NCBI RefSeq assembly: GCF_010501095.1 | Contig: NZ_QVMP01000021.1 | Location: 346 to 61,795, forward strand | Source: Dysgonomonas sp. 520 | Lineage (GTDB): Bacteria; Bacteroidota; Bacteroidia; Bacteroidales; Dysgonomonadaceae | Direction: 5' to 3' | DNA length: 61,450 bases | In this document: piece after piece, positions 1-7,907 of the stretch | Numbering within the stretch: position 1 is the first letter of the stretch | Layout of the letters: every line of letters starts with the position of its first letter | Position numbers and translations under genes: made by a program | Notes under the pieces: generated by a model | The model's input: only the letters and a program-made list of their open reading frames with translations | What the model was told of the DNA's origin: nothing | The model's database searches: none

Positions 1-213
1 GGCTTCTTGCCGACCCACAAACAGCTTATAAGCTGAACAAAAAATAACTCGCACCAAAAGTCTGTTAAAACCAGAATGGTTCGGCTATGCTCAAACAGTT
101 TTTTGTTCCTATCGCTTATCTGCGCTGTGTGGGTACCCCGTCAATTAACCAAATGTCACGTTTATACCCGTCAGGCAGAACGGCTCTGTAGGAGACGCGG
201 CAGTAAAAAACAG
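1..213 (-). repeat. Intergenic mosaic repeat, copy A
   Basis: Read on the minus strand this stretch matches 10683-10900 of the plus strand at roughly 90 percent by eye, with the same order of blocks: CTGCCGCGTCTC, CGCCTGACGGGT, GGGTACCCACACAGCG, TTCAGCTTATAAGCTG and GTGGGTCGGCAAGAAGCC. It therefore forms an inverted pair with copy B, bracketing about 10 kb. No open reading frame of note lies in it. It is cut by the window edge, so its full length is unknown. It lies directly upstream of the secreted protein gene at 279 and may supply transcription signals to it, but that is inference. Confidence 0.85.
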
Positions 214-278
214 GTCGATTAAAAACAACCGATTGATATTATTTATAAAAACAACACAACAAACAACATTAAAAACTT

Positions 279-1097
279 ATGAAAAAGAGCAGTTTAATTT
301 TATTGATTTTTTTAGCCGTTACGGCTCTAAAAGCACAGGTGGGTGTGAACACGGAAAACCCGCAGGGTATCTTCCACATCGACGGGAAAAGAGACACAAA
401 TGGCAGTACAAATATTGCAGATGATGTGATGGTAGATACTCAAGGTAGAATTGGAATAGGAACGAATGCGCCACAGACCAAGATTGATATTCGAACGACA
501 ACAAAAGGTGGAGGCTTTCGTTTGCAAGATGGTTCACAGCAAACAGGAAAAGTATTGACTTCTAGTGCAAACGGAGAAGCTACATGGGAAATGCCGGGAT
601 TTAGCAAATTCGAAAAAATACCGACAGCTACCTGCCCTATTTCTACAAGTTATAAAGTAAGTAACGTTTTTAGGACAATAATTAAACTTCCAGGAGGAAA
701 TCCATATATAATTCCACTTCCCGAAACAGGAACTTATGCTCTAACTATGGGATTACAATTAAATCTAAGCAATGTACCTAGTGATGGAACTGTCTCAAGG
801 GCTATACTACAGCTTTTACCAGATAATGATATTGAATTATGGAACAATAACACGATTCCAAAGTTTGAAGGTGCATATGAAATTTATGGAACAGTAATTA
901 CAGAATCAGATATCAGATTTTATTTAAGTGAAAATATAACAACGACAATATCCACAGGAAATGATGTGTATATAGCATTAGCGGTTGTTATAACTGGTAC
1001 GAATATACCTACTACACTTACCGGAACAATGAATATAGGGCAAGGAGCTAGCGTTTGCAAACATTGCTCGGGAGGATCATTTGTAAAAATCAACTAG
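279..1097 (+). CDS. Secreted GIGT-repeat surface protein
   Basis: A 272-residue protein of unknown function. Residues 1-20 form a clear signal peptide (MKKSSLILLIFLAVTALKAQ). Two short repeats follow, VGVNTENPQGIFHIDG near residue 21 and RIGIGTNAPQTKIDI near residue 57. This VGIGT-xxP pattern is common in exported Bacteroidota proteins related to phage tail-spike and adhesin stalks. The rest is Thr/Ile-rich and predicted beta, ending in a Cys-x-x-Cys (VCKHC) and a Gly-Ser turn near the C-terminus. No type IX sorting domain is obvious. The ATG at 279 is chosen because it opens directly into the signal peptide. The gene stands alone between the repeat at 1-213 and a terminator at 1114-1158. The role is not recognised; a surface-exposed structural or adhesive protein is the best inference. 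Confidence 0.8.
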   Translation: MKKSSLILLIFLAVTALKAQVGVNTENPQGIFHIDGKRDTNGSTNIADDVMVDTQGRIGIGTNAPQTKIDIRTTTKGGGFRLQDGSQQTGKVLTSSANGEATWEMPGFSKFEKIPTATCPISTSYKVSNVFRTIIKLPGGNPYIIPLPETGTYALTMGLQLNLSNVPSDGTVSRAILQLLPDNDIELWNNNTIPKFEGAYEIYGTVITESDIRFYLSENITTTISTGNDVYIALAVVITGTNIPTTLTGTMNIGQGASVCKHCSGGSFVKIN

Positions 1098-1113
1098 TAA
1101 AGTATTAAACAAC

Positions 1114-1162
1114 AAACGCATCAATATAACCAGTATCATGTGGATTATTGATGCGTTTTATT
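1114..1162. terminator. Bidirectional intrinsic terminator
   Basis: A perfect 13-bp inverted repeat, AAACGCATCAATA (1114-1126) and its complement (1146-1158), is followed by TTTTA on the plus side and by A/T-rich sequence on the other. It sits between two convergent genes ending at 1097 and 1178 and probably terminates both. Confidence 0.85.
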
Positions 1163-1177
1163 TTAAAATTCTGAAAT

Positions 1178-2434
1178 TTAATCTATCACTTTATAGCCTT
1201 TCCAACCATAATAGGCACAGAAAATGAAGCATATTAGAGGTATTATGTAGGCAATTTGATAAATGTGTTCATTTTTGTGCATTATGTATGCCGTAAGTTG
1301 AGGCAGACAAGCATTTCCCACTATTGCCATTACAAGGAAAGCCGAACCGCTTTTTGTTTTACTACCCAAACCCTCCAATGCAAGAGAGAATTGAGTGGGA
1401 TACATGATCGACATGAAGAACGATACACCCAACATGGCATAAAGTCCAACCATTCCGCCGAAAGTCATGATTACGCCACAAAGCAAAATGTTCACAACTG
1501 CATAAACAACCAACATGTTCTGAGGTTTGAATTTTACCATCAACATCGTACCTATCCATCTGCCCAACAAGAAAGCCAACATATAAATCCCGAAGAAAGT
1601 GGTGGCTGTGCTTTCTGCCATACCTGCATAAGTGCAGCAATATACAAGGAAAAGGCTGTTGATTGCCGTTTGTCCTCCATTGTAGAAGAACTGAGCTATT
1701 ACACCCCAACGAAGATGAGAGCGTTTGAGCACTCCAAAATCAATAAGTTTTTCTCCTTTTACATCTCCTTCTTCGTGTTCGCCCTCTTTTATCTTAGGAA
1801 GATGAGAGAAAATGAAAACAATGGCAATAACGATCAGCAATCCGGCCAAAATCAGATAGGGGAGTTTCATCGAATCGGTTTCGAATTGTATATAACCTTC
1901 CCATCCTCCGGGATAGTTTATGGGTAAAGTTTCTCTGGTATAATCGTGTCCGCTCAGTACCAATTTGCTCAGAAACATGGCTGCAATGAACGCCCCCAGG
2001 CCATTGAAAGACTGTGCAAGATTGAGTCTGCGAGGAGCTGTTTTAGGATCGCCCAATACTGTTACATAAGGGTTTGCTGCCGTTTCGAGGAAACACATAC
2101 CTGTGGCAATAACAAAAAATATACTCAAATATGCCCAATATTCTTTGATGATAGCAGCAGGAAAAAACAGCAGTCCACCCATAGCAGCCAGTAACAAACC
2201 GAATATTATTCCCGCCTTGTAACTATACCGCTTCATGAACATGGCTATCGGGATAGGAAAAATAAAATACGCCAACCAGTAAGCCGTTTCGGTGAACGAG
2301 GCTTCAAATGTGTTCAATTCGCACGTTTTCATCAATTGCCTTATCATTGTGGGCAACAGGTTGCTGCTGATAGCCCAAATAAAAAACAGGCTGAATATTA
2401 AGGCCAAGACGATGAAGTTCTTATTGTTTTTCAT
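1178..2434 (-). CDS. MFS permease, FucP (L-fucose:H+ symporter) family
   Basis: A 418-residue protein with about twelve hydrophobic segments across its length, starting with IFSLFFIWAISSNLLPTMI, typical of the FucP branch of the major facilitator superfamily. The segment GMCFLETAANPYVTVLG (near residues 112-128) is a recognisable conserved block of fucose/glucose-galactose permeases. Family members import a monosaccharide with a proton across the inner membrane. It is the last gene of a minus-strand group with an amidohydrolase, a zinc alcohol dehydrogenase and an aldo/keto reductase, and lies 94 bp after the amidohydrolase. The context suggests uptake of the sugar those enzymes oxidise, plausibly L-fucose or a related 6-deoxy sugar or L-galactose; the exact substrate cannot be read from sequence. 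Confidence 0.85.
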   Translation of the reverse strand: MKNNKNFIVLALIFSLFFIWAISSNLLPTMIRQLMKTCELNTFEASFTETAYWLAYFIFPIPIAMFMKRYSYKAGIIFGLLLAAMGGLLFFPAAIIKEYWAYLSIFFVIATGMCFLETAANPYVTVLGDPKTAPRRLNLAQSFNGLGAFIAAMFLSKLVLSGHDYTRETLPINYPGGWEGYIQFETDSMKLPYLILAGLLIVIAIVFIFSHLPKIKEGEHEEGDVKGEKLIDFGVLKRSHLRWGVIAQFFYNGGQTAINSLFLVYCCTYAGMAESTATTFFGIYMLAFLLGRWIGTMLMVKFKPQNMLVVYAVVNILLCGVIMTFGGMVGLYAMLGVSFFMSIMYPTQFSLALEGLGSKTKSGSAFLVMAIVGNACLPQLTAYIMHKNEHIYQIAYIIPLICFIFCAYYGWKGYKVID

Positions 2435-2528
2435 GGTTCATTTACATTAAGAATTTATATTGAATAATGGTGGACAAGGCAGAAGCCCGGTTCCTGTATA
2501 AAATTTGTCTACTCGTAACCAAGCAGAA

Positions 2529-3452
2529 CTACTCTGACATATTTTTAATATAAGGCAGATCAATAAGTTTATCAAATCGATAAAAATTTTTCGCATTCAG
2601 TCCTAGGAACATCACCTTTTCTTCTTCTGACAGTAAATTTGATTTTACTACAAAATCGTACGACATCCGATAGGTGATTGCAGTTATTGTTCTCGGATAA
2701 TCCGACCCCCACATCAGTTTTTCCATGCCAACCAGAGACGCTGCTTCCTTGATAGCCCACACCGCACCGGTGAAGGGATAGAATTCATCATTGAATAGCC
2801 AGGTGATTCCACCCGATTCTATCCTGACATTTTCGTTCTCGGCGAGTTTTATCTGTTCTTGCCAATTGGGGCGGGTTACCATACCAAAATGCCCGATAGC
2901 AATCCTCAGTTTAGGGCACTCTGCTATAATCTCTTTCATTTCGTCAACCTGTATGTCTCCGTCTGCCAGATCGATGGAAAGGAGAATGTCTTTTTGCTCC
3001 ATCAATTTGAACATTTGCATCATTTCCCCGTCTGTCAGGTAAATACGTTTATCCGACATTATGAAACGGTTTGCAGGCAGCTTGATGGCATTGAATCCTT
3101 GTTCTATAAGCCGTTGTGCGTGTTTGCCGTATTCAGGCAGCCGCACATCTACCATGCCGCAACAAAGAAACCGGTCGGGATATTTACTTTGAACCTCCCA
3201 CAAATACTCATTTTGAATGCCATCTATATATTCTTGCGTTACAACGGCCGCCGACACTTGGGCGTAGTTCATATTTGACAAGAATATTTCTGCCGTATTT
3301 CTCCCATCGGTGATGAAGGGAGGAACCATTTGCCTGACTTCGCCCATAAAAAACGATTTCCCGTTTTCCATAGTCCGGATTTCTTTTCCGTCCACAATGG
3401 TATTTTGAGTCAGCCAAAGATGAGCATGGGCATCTATTATTTTGAAGTCCAT
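2529..3452 (-). CDS. Amidohydrolase-family lactonase or hydrolase
   Basis: A 307-residue TIM-barrel amidohydrolase of the amidohydro_2 type. The metal-ligand motif HxH is at residues 9-11 (IIDAHAHLW), a mid-barrel His occurs in IAIGHFGM, and a late Asp in MWGSDYPRT, the usual positions for this superfamily. Family members include L-fucono-lactonases and related sugar-lactone hydrolases as well as decarboxylases. The gene starts 4 bp after the stop of the upstream zinc dehydrogenase, so the two are surely co-transcribed. With two dehydrogenases and a FucP-like permease beside it, opening a sugar lactone made by the dehydrogenase is the most economical role. This is inference from context. Confidence 0.8.
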   Translation of the reverse strand: MDFKIIDAHAHLWLTQNTIVDGKEIRTMENGKSFFMGEVRQMVPPFITDGRNTAEIFLSNMNYAQVSAAVVTQEYIDGIQNEYLWEVQSKYPDRFLCCGMVDVRLPEYGKHAQRLIEQGFNAIKLPANRFIMSDKRIYLTDGEMMQMFKLMEQKDILLSIDLADGDIQVDEMKEIIAECPKLRIAIGHFGMVTRPNWQEQIKLAENENVRIESGGITWLFNDEFYPFTGAVWAIKEAASLVGMEKLMWGSDYPRTITAITYRMSYDFVVKSNLLSEEEKVMFLGLNAKNFYRFDKLIDLPYIKNMSE

Positions 3453-3456
3453 AAGT

Positions 3457-4470
3457 TTAAAATTCTACTAATATCCTAAAAACTTTTCCCGGATCGTCGG
3501 CCCATTTTTCTAAGGCTTCTTGCACATGTTCGGGTTTGTATATTTTGCTTATAAACTCTTCCGGATAACCGCCTCGTTTTACATATTCCATAACAGCACG
3601 GAAGTCTTCGGGCATGGCATTACGCGAACCTCGTATATCGAGTTCCTTTTGTACGAATTTTTTGGTTTCGAATGCTATTTCCGATTTTGCATATCCAATG
3701 CAAACTACCCTTCCTGTAAATGCAACTTCATCTATTGCCATCTGGTATGTAGGAGCAGCACCTACTGCTTCAATAATAACATCGGGCCCTTTGTTGTCGG
3801 TGAATGCCATCAGGCGCAAGCGTGCGTCTTCAGTTTTAGTGTTGATCGTGTATACCGCTCCGAGACGTTTGGCTAAAGCCAGTTTTTCGTCATCCATATC
3901 CACAGCAACAACTTTTGCTCCTCTGACCGCCGAACGTATTATTGCTCCTAATCCGATCATACCGCAGCCTATTACCATCACAATATCAAGATCAGTGATC
4001 TCAGCTCTGTCCACGGCATGAAATCCTACACTCATTGGTTCTACCAGAGCAAAATCTTTCGGACTGATTTCCGGATCGGCAATCACCTTTTGCCACGGAA
4101 CAGATATGTATTCGCACATAGCTCCGTCACGTTGTACTCCGAACGTTTGGTTGAACTGACAGGCATTTGGCCTTCCATTGCGACACGCAGGACAGTAGCC
4201 GCAGTTGGTATATGGGTTAACTGTGCACGGCATTCCCACCTGAATGTTTGACGGAACATCTTCTGATACTGCTGCTATCTCCGCTCCAATTTCATGACCC
4301 GGTATGACGGGGAGTTTTACCATCGGGTTTTTTCCCAGAAAAGTGTTTAAATCTGATCCGCAAAAGCCTACATATTTTATTTTTATCAAGACTTCACCGG
4401 ATTTTATCTGTGGTTTTTCTCTTTCTATAAGGGCAGTTTTGTGTTCGCCTAAAATTGCTACAGCTTTCAT
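3457..4470 (-). CDS. Zinc-dependent medium-chain alcohol dehydrogenase
   Basis: A 337-residue MDR enzyme. The catalytic zinc ligands are visible as GFCGSD (Cys near residue 37) and GHEIGAE (His-Glu near residue 60). The structural zinc lobe has four cysteines in CGYCPACRNGRPNAC plus a preceding CTVNPY. The NAD-binding Rossmann turn is VIGCGMIGLGA near residue 166, followed by an acidic VAVDMDDEK that favours NAD over NADP. Length is standard for sorbitol/threonine-dehydrogenase-like members. It likely oxidises a sugar or sugar-acid hydroxyl in the same pathway as the adjoining amidohydrolase, whose ATG begins 4 bp downstream. The substrate is not determinable here. Confidence 0.85.
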   Translation of the reverse strand: MKAVAILGEHKTALIEREKPQIKSGEVLIKIKYVGFCGSDLNTFLGKNPMVKLPVIPGHEIGAEIAAVSEDVPSNIQVGMPCTVNPYTNCGYCPACRNGRPNACQFNQTFGVQRDGAMCEYISVPWQKVIADPEISPKDFALVEPMSVGFHAVDRAEITDLDIVMVIGCGMIGLGAIIRSAVRGAKVVAVDMDDEKLALAKRLGAVYTINTKTEDARLRLMAFTDNKGPDVIIEAVGAAPTYQMAIDEVAFTGRVVCIGYAKSEIAFETKKFVQKELDIRGSRNAMPEDFRAVMEYVKRGGYPEEFISKIYKPEHVQEALEKWADDPGKVFRILVEF

Positions 4471-4558
4471 TTTGTTATTATTCGTAAATATTAAAAATGC
4501 GATCCATTTATTTCCACGATTATAAGAAGCTTGTTGCCTGAAAATTTGTCCAGAGCAA

Positions 4559-5491
4559 TCAGCTATTCAACCATGTGTCTCTAAAACGGGGTTCCAATAT
4601 TTTATGAACCTCATTCAACAGTTTTTCATCGAGAGGGGCATCCGCATAGGCGATGTTTTGAAGTACTGCTTGCGGACGTGAGGAACTAAACAAAGTTGTG
4701 GCAATCCGAGGATTGTTGACAGCATATTTCACGGCCAATTGTTCTATCGATTTGCCCTGATCTTTACAATATTGAGCCGCTTTCCGGCATAGTTGCTGCA
4801 ATGGTTTGGGTGCAGGGTGCCAATCGGGTGCACCTCGCTCGGTCAACAAACCCATCGAGAACGGAGAGGCATTAATGACTCCTATACCTTTTTCTTCAAA
4901 ATAGTCGAGATAATCGACCAAAGCATCATCATTCAGGCAATAGTGACAGAAAGACAAAACACTCTCCACAGTTCCTTCGGGCACATTGTCTATTATGTAT
5001 TTGAAATGGCGGAGAGTGAGATTTGTTATCCCCACATGTTTAACAATGCCTTTATCTCGGAGTTCTGTTAACGTGGGAAGTGTTTCCTTACACACCAGCT
5101 CCAGATCTGCAAATTCGATGTCGTGTACATTAATCAGGTCAACATAGTCTACATTCAAGCGCTCCATGCTTTCGTACACGCTTTCCGTAGTTTTTTTTCC
5201 GGAATAATCCCAATAATTTTTTCCATCTGCGCCGTATCGTCCTACCTTGGTCGACAAGTAATAGCGGTTCCGCTTGATGTGTTTTAAAGCCTTACCTAAA
5301 ACTATTTCAGCTTTGAGGTGTCCGTAGTAAGGAGATACATCAATAAAGTTTATCCCGTTATCCACGGCTGTGCATACAGCCTCTATTCCTTCTTCTTCTT
5401 TGATAGAATGAAAAACACCACCCAATGAAGATGCACCGAAACTTAAATTGGAGACTTTCATCCCTGTTTTTCCGATTTCTCTGTATTCCAT
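4559..5491 (-). CDS. Aldo/keto reductase, L-galactose/L-fucose dehydrogenase-like
   Basis: A 310-residue aldo/keto reductase. Catalytic residues are readable: Asp in INFIDVSPYYG, Tyr in the same motif, Lys in LSTKVGRYG and His in LINVHDIEF. The sequence around FGASSLGGVFHSI and HDIEFADLELV resembles L-galactose and L-fucose dehydrogenases, which oxidise the sugar C1 to a lactone. I start at the ATG at 5491 (MEYREIGKTGMKVS), the normal family start; a longer frame exists only from a TTG at 5527. It heads the four-gene operon ending in the FucP-like permease, 88 bp ahead of the zinc dehydrogenase. A lactone product would feed the amidohydrolase in this operon. Confidence 0.85.
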   Translation of the reverse strand: MEYREIGKTGMKVSNLSFGASSLGGVFHSIKEEEGIEAVCTAVDNGINFIDVSPYYGHLKAEIVLGKALKHIKRNRYYLSTKVGRYGADGKNYWDYSGKKTTESVYESMERLNVDYVDLINVHDIEFADLELVCKETLPTLTELRDKGIVKHVGITNLTLRHFKYIIDNVPEGTVESVLSFCHYCLNDDALVDYLDYFEEKGIGVINASPFSMGLLTERGAPDWHPAPKPLQQLCRKAAQYCKDQGKSIEQLAVKYAVNNPRIATTLFSSSRPQAVLQNIAYADAPLDEKLLNEVHKILEPRFRDTWLNS

Positions 5492-5922
5492 GTATTTTCT
5501 GGTATTTATAAAATTGTCATTTTCCAAAAATATGTATTGGGTATGTTAATTGAAAGAAGATGAATGTGAAAAACAACGCAAAGGTTTGCGTAAATATCGT
5601 TGAGGTTGAAGTGAGAATTATTCCCTCTGTGATTCGTTTTTTGTTATAGCCTAAGATATGGTAACAGGGGCTAACGGAAATCACTTTTTTTGTAACCAAT
5701 AAAACCAGTTCTCCAAAAACTGTTTATTTATTTGGACTTGTCTCTGGAGGAGCATCCTCTGCAACCTGGCTACATGTAGGTGTGGGAGAACCTTTCATAT
5801 TTGTGGCATATTGATTTAATGAAAATATTATTGTTTTTAACTAGGACAAAGAGAGAAATTTTTCTTTCTTTGTCCTCTCTTTTTATATAAAATTTAAGGT
5901 TGAGGATTTATCTATATTTTTT
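5492..5922. other. Intergenic region between divergent AKR operon and purF
   Basis: This 430-bp stretch should hold both promoters. On the plus strand a near-consensus -7 element, CATATTTG (one mismatch to TAnnTTTG), lies at 5797-5804, giving a purF leader of about 110 nt that contains the hairpin described separately. A start-less reading frame on the plus strand ends near 5818 (reading ...GGASSATWLHVGVGEP...). It has no ATG and is not called a gene. No riboswitch family was recognised. Confidence 0.5.
5843..5886 (+). terminator. Hairpin plus T-run in purF leader (attenuator-like)
   Basis: AGGACAAAG (5843-5851) pairs perfectly with CTTTGTCCT (5868-5876), with further pairing possible inside (AGAGAAA/TTTCTTT), and is followed by CTCTCTTTTTAT. 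It has the form of an intrinsic terminator but sits only about 37 bp before the purF ATG on the same strand. It either ends a short upstream transcript or attenuates purF. Confidence 0.6.
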
Positions 5923-7818
5923 ATGACAGAACCTTTAAAACATGAATGCGGTATAGCAATGATTAGGTTGTTGAAACCGCTTGAGTATTACCAGGAAAAG
6001 TATGGAACCTGGCAATATGGACTGAACAAACTATATCTTTTGATGGAAAAACAACACAATCGCGGGCAGGAAGGTGCCGGATTGGCTGTTGTTAAACTAG
6101 ATGCAAAACCGGGGTCGGAACTTGTTTTCCGTGAAAGAGCCGAGGGTTCGGCCGCCATTCAGGAAATCTTCGGGATTGTGCACAAAAATTTCGAAAAAGT
6201 TCCTCCCGCAAGGCTAAACGATGTCTTCTACGCAAAAGACAACCTGCCGTTTGCGGGAGAATTGTTTCTTGGGCACTTACGTTACAGCACCACAGGAAAG
6301 AACGGGCTTTCGTACGTTCACCCATTCTTGAGACGTAACAATTGGACTTCACGCACTTTGGTGTTAGCCGGAAATTTCAATATGACCAACGTAGACGAAC
6401 TTTTCGACGAACTGCTCAGGGAAGGTCAACATCCACGCGTATATGCCGACACGTTTGTTTTGCTAGAATCGTTGGGACATAGCCTCGACAGGGAAGTGCA
6501 ATACCAATACGACAAAGCCGTAAAAACAGGAGCCAAAGGTCAGGAACTAAATGATATAATCGAGAAAAACCTGGACTTGAATTTCCTTTTGAGCAAAGCC
6601 AGCCAAAACTGGGACGGCGGATATGTTGTCTGCGGTATGCTCGGTTGTGGCGATGCGTTCACTTACCGTGATCCTTGGGGTATACGCCCTGCATTCTATT
6701 ACCATGACGATGAGATTGTTGTGGTGGCATCGGAACGCCCTGTTATCCAAACGGCAATGAATCTTGGTGTTGACGATGTGAAAGAACTTCAACCGGGTCA
6801 GGCAATTATTGTTAAGAAAGACGGAACCATTTCTTTGCCTCAAATTCAGGAGAAAAAGCCTAGCTTTGCGCCGTGTTCTTTCGAACGGATATATTTTTCA
6901 AGAGGCTCGGATGCTGATATATACAAGGAACGCAAGCAATTAGGACGTTTGTTGCTGCCTCAGATATTGAAATCGGTAAACAATGATATTGATAATACCG
7001 TATTTTCATTCATCCCCAATACGGCGGAAGTTGCATTTTACGGGATGACCGAAAGTTTTGACGAATATCTTCAGGAAGAAAAGCACAAAGCAATACAAAG
7101 CATTGGGAAAGGAATTAAGGATGAAGATTTGTCGAAAATTCTTGCACGTAGAATACGTACCGAGAAAGTAGCGATAAAAGACATAAAACTAAGGACTTTC
7201 ATCACGCAGGATAAAAGCCGTGACGATTTGGCCGCCCACGTATACGACATCACTTACAATTCGATCGTACCTCACCAGGACAACTTGGTGGTGATTGATG
7301 ATAGTATTGTTCGTGGAACAACATTGAAACAAAGTATCATTAAGATACTTGACCGTTTGCATCCTAAAAAGATTGTGATCGTTTCCTCTTCTCCACAAAT
7401 CAGGTATCCGGACTGTTACGGTATCGACATGTCGCGTATGACAGAGTTTATCGCTTTCCGTGCGGCAATTGAACTGCTGAAAGAAAACAATCTGCAACAT
7501 ATTATCGACAGTGTTTACAAAAAATCGAAAGCACAACAAAACAAGCCGAAAGAGGAAATCGTGAATTATGTAAAAGAAATTTACGAACCATTCACTGACG
7601 AACAAATCTCAGCGAAAATTGCCGAAATGTTGACTCCGCAAGGCACTAACGCCGAGGTGGAACTTGTTTTCCAAAGTGTAGAGAACTTGCACAAGGCTTG
7701 TCCTAACAATAAAGGGGATTGGTATTTCTCCGGTAATTATCCTACTCCGGGAGGTAACCGTATGGTGAATACTGCCTTTATAAATTATGTGGAAGGTGTA
7801 GATCGCAGAGCATATTGA
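5923..7818 (+). CDS. purF: Amidophosphoribosyltransferase homologue (PurF family)
   Basis: A 631-residue class II glutamine amidotransferase fused to a phosphoribosyltransferase domain, the layout of PurF, which makes 5-phosphoribosylamine in the first step of purine synthesis. The N-terminal nucleophile is probably Cys9 (HECGIAMI), implying removal of an eight-residue leader as in other processed PurF proteins. GHLRYSTTG near residue 111 belongs to the glutaminase site. The PRPP-binding loop is NLVVIDDSIVRGTTLKQ near residue 457. The protein is about 120 residues longer than the E. coli enzyme; Bacteroidota commonly carry such a long form, sometimes beside a second shorter PurF, so a paralogue elsewhere is possible. 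The gene is monocistronic, with a leader hairpin upstream and a strong terminator at 7841-7877. Confidence 0.85.
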   Translation: MTEPLKHECGIAMIRLLKPLEYYQEKYGTWQYGLNKLYLLMEKQHNRGQEGAGLAVVKLDAKPGSELVFRERAEGSAAIQEIFGIVHKNFEKVPPARLNDVFYAKDNLPFAGELFLGHLRYSTTGKNGLSYVHPFLRRNNWTSRTLVLAGNFNMTNVDELFDELLREGQHPRVYADTFVLLESLGHSLDREVQYQYDKAVKTGAKGQELNDIIEKNLDLNFLLSKASQNWDGGYVVCGMLGCGDAFTYRDPWGIRPAFYYHDDEIVVVASERPVIQTAMNLGVDDVKELQPGQAIIVKKDGTISLPQIQEKKPSFAPCSFERIYFSRGSDADIYKERKQLGRLLLPQILKSVNNDIDNTVFSFIPNTAEVAFYGMTESFDEYLQEEKHKAIQSIGKGIKDEDLSKILARRIRTEKVAIKDIKLRTFITQDKSRDDLAAHVYDITYNSIVPHQDNLVVIDDSIVRGTTLKQSIIKILDRLHPKKIVIVSSSPQIRYPDCYGIDMSRMTEFIAFRAAIELLKENNLQHIIDSVYKKSKAQQNKPKEEIVNYVKEIYEPFTDEQISAKIAEMLTPQGTNAEVELVFQSVENLHKACPNNKGDWYFSGNYPTPGGNRMVNTAFINYVEGVDRRAY

Positions 7819-7840
7819 GAATCAGTTACTCTAAAATATC

Positions 7841-7877
7841 AAGACCCAAGTTCAGATCACATGAGCTTGGGTCTTTT
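7841..7877. terminator. Bidirectional intrinsic terminator
   Basis: A perfect 10-bp inverted repeat, AAGACCCAAG (7841-7850) and CTTGGGTCTT (7866-7875), is followed by TT. It separates the convergent purF and uvrB genes. Confidence 0.85.
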
Positions 7878-7907
7878 ATTTGATATTTAGGCCTACTTTC
7901 CTTAATT

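Noticed and set aside
5720-5815. Leader region of purF considered as a SAM, purine or THF riboswitch
   Set aside because: Local hairpins exist, but none of the conserved core sequences of those classes could be matched.
5660-5818. Plus-strand frame ending GGASSATWLHVGVGEP...
   Set aside because: No ATG, GTG or TTG start in frame after the upstream stop; it may be a remnant but cannot be called a gene.
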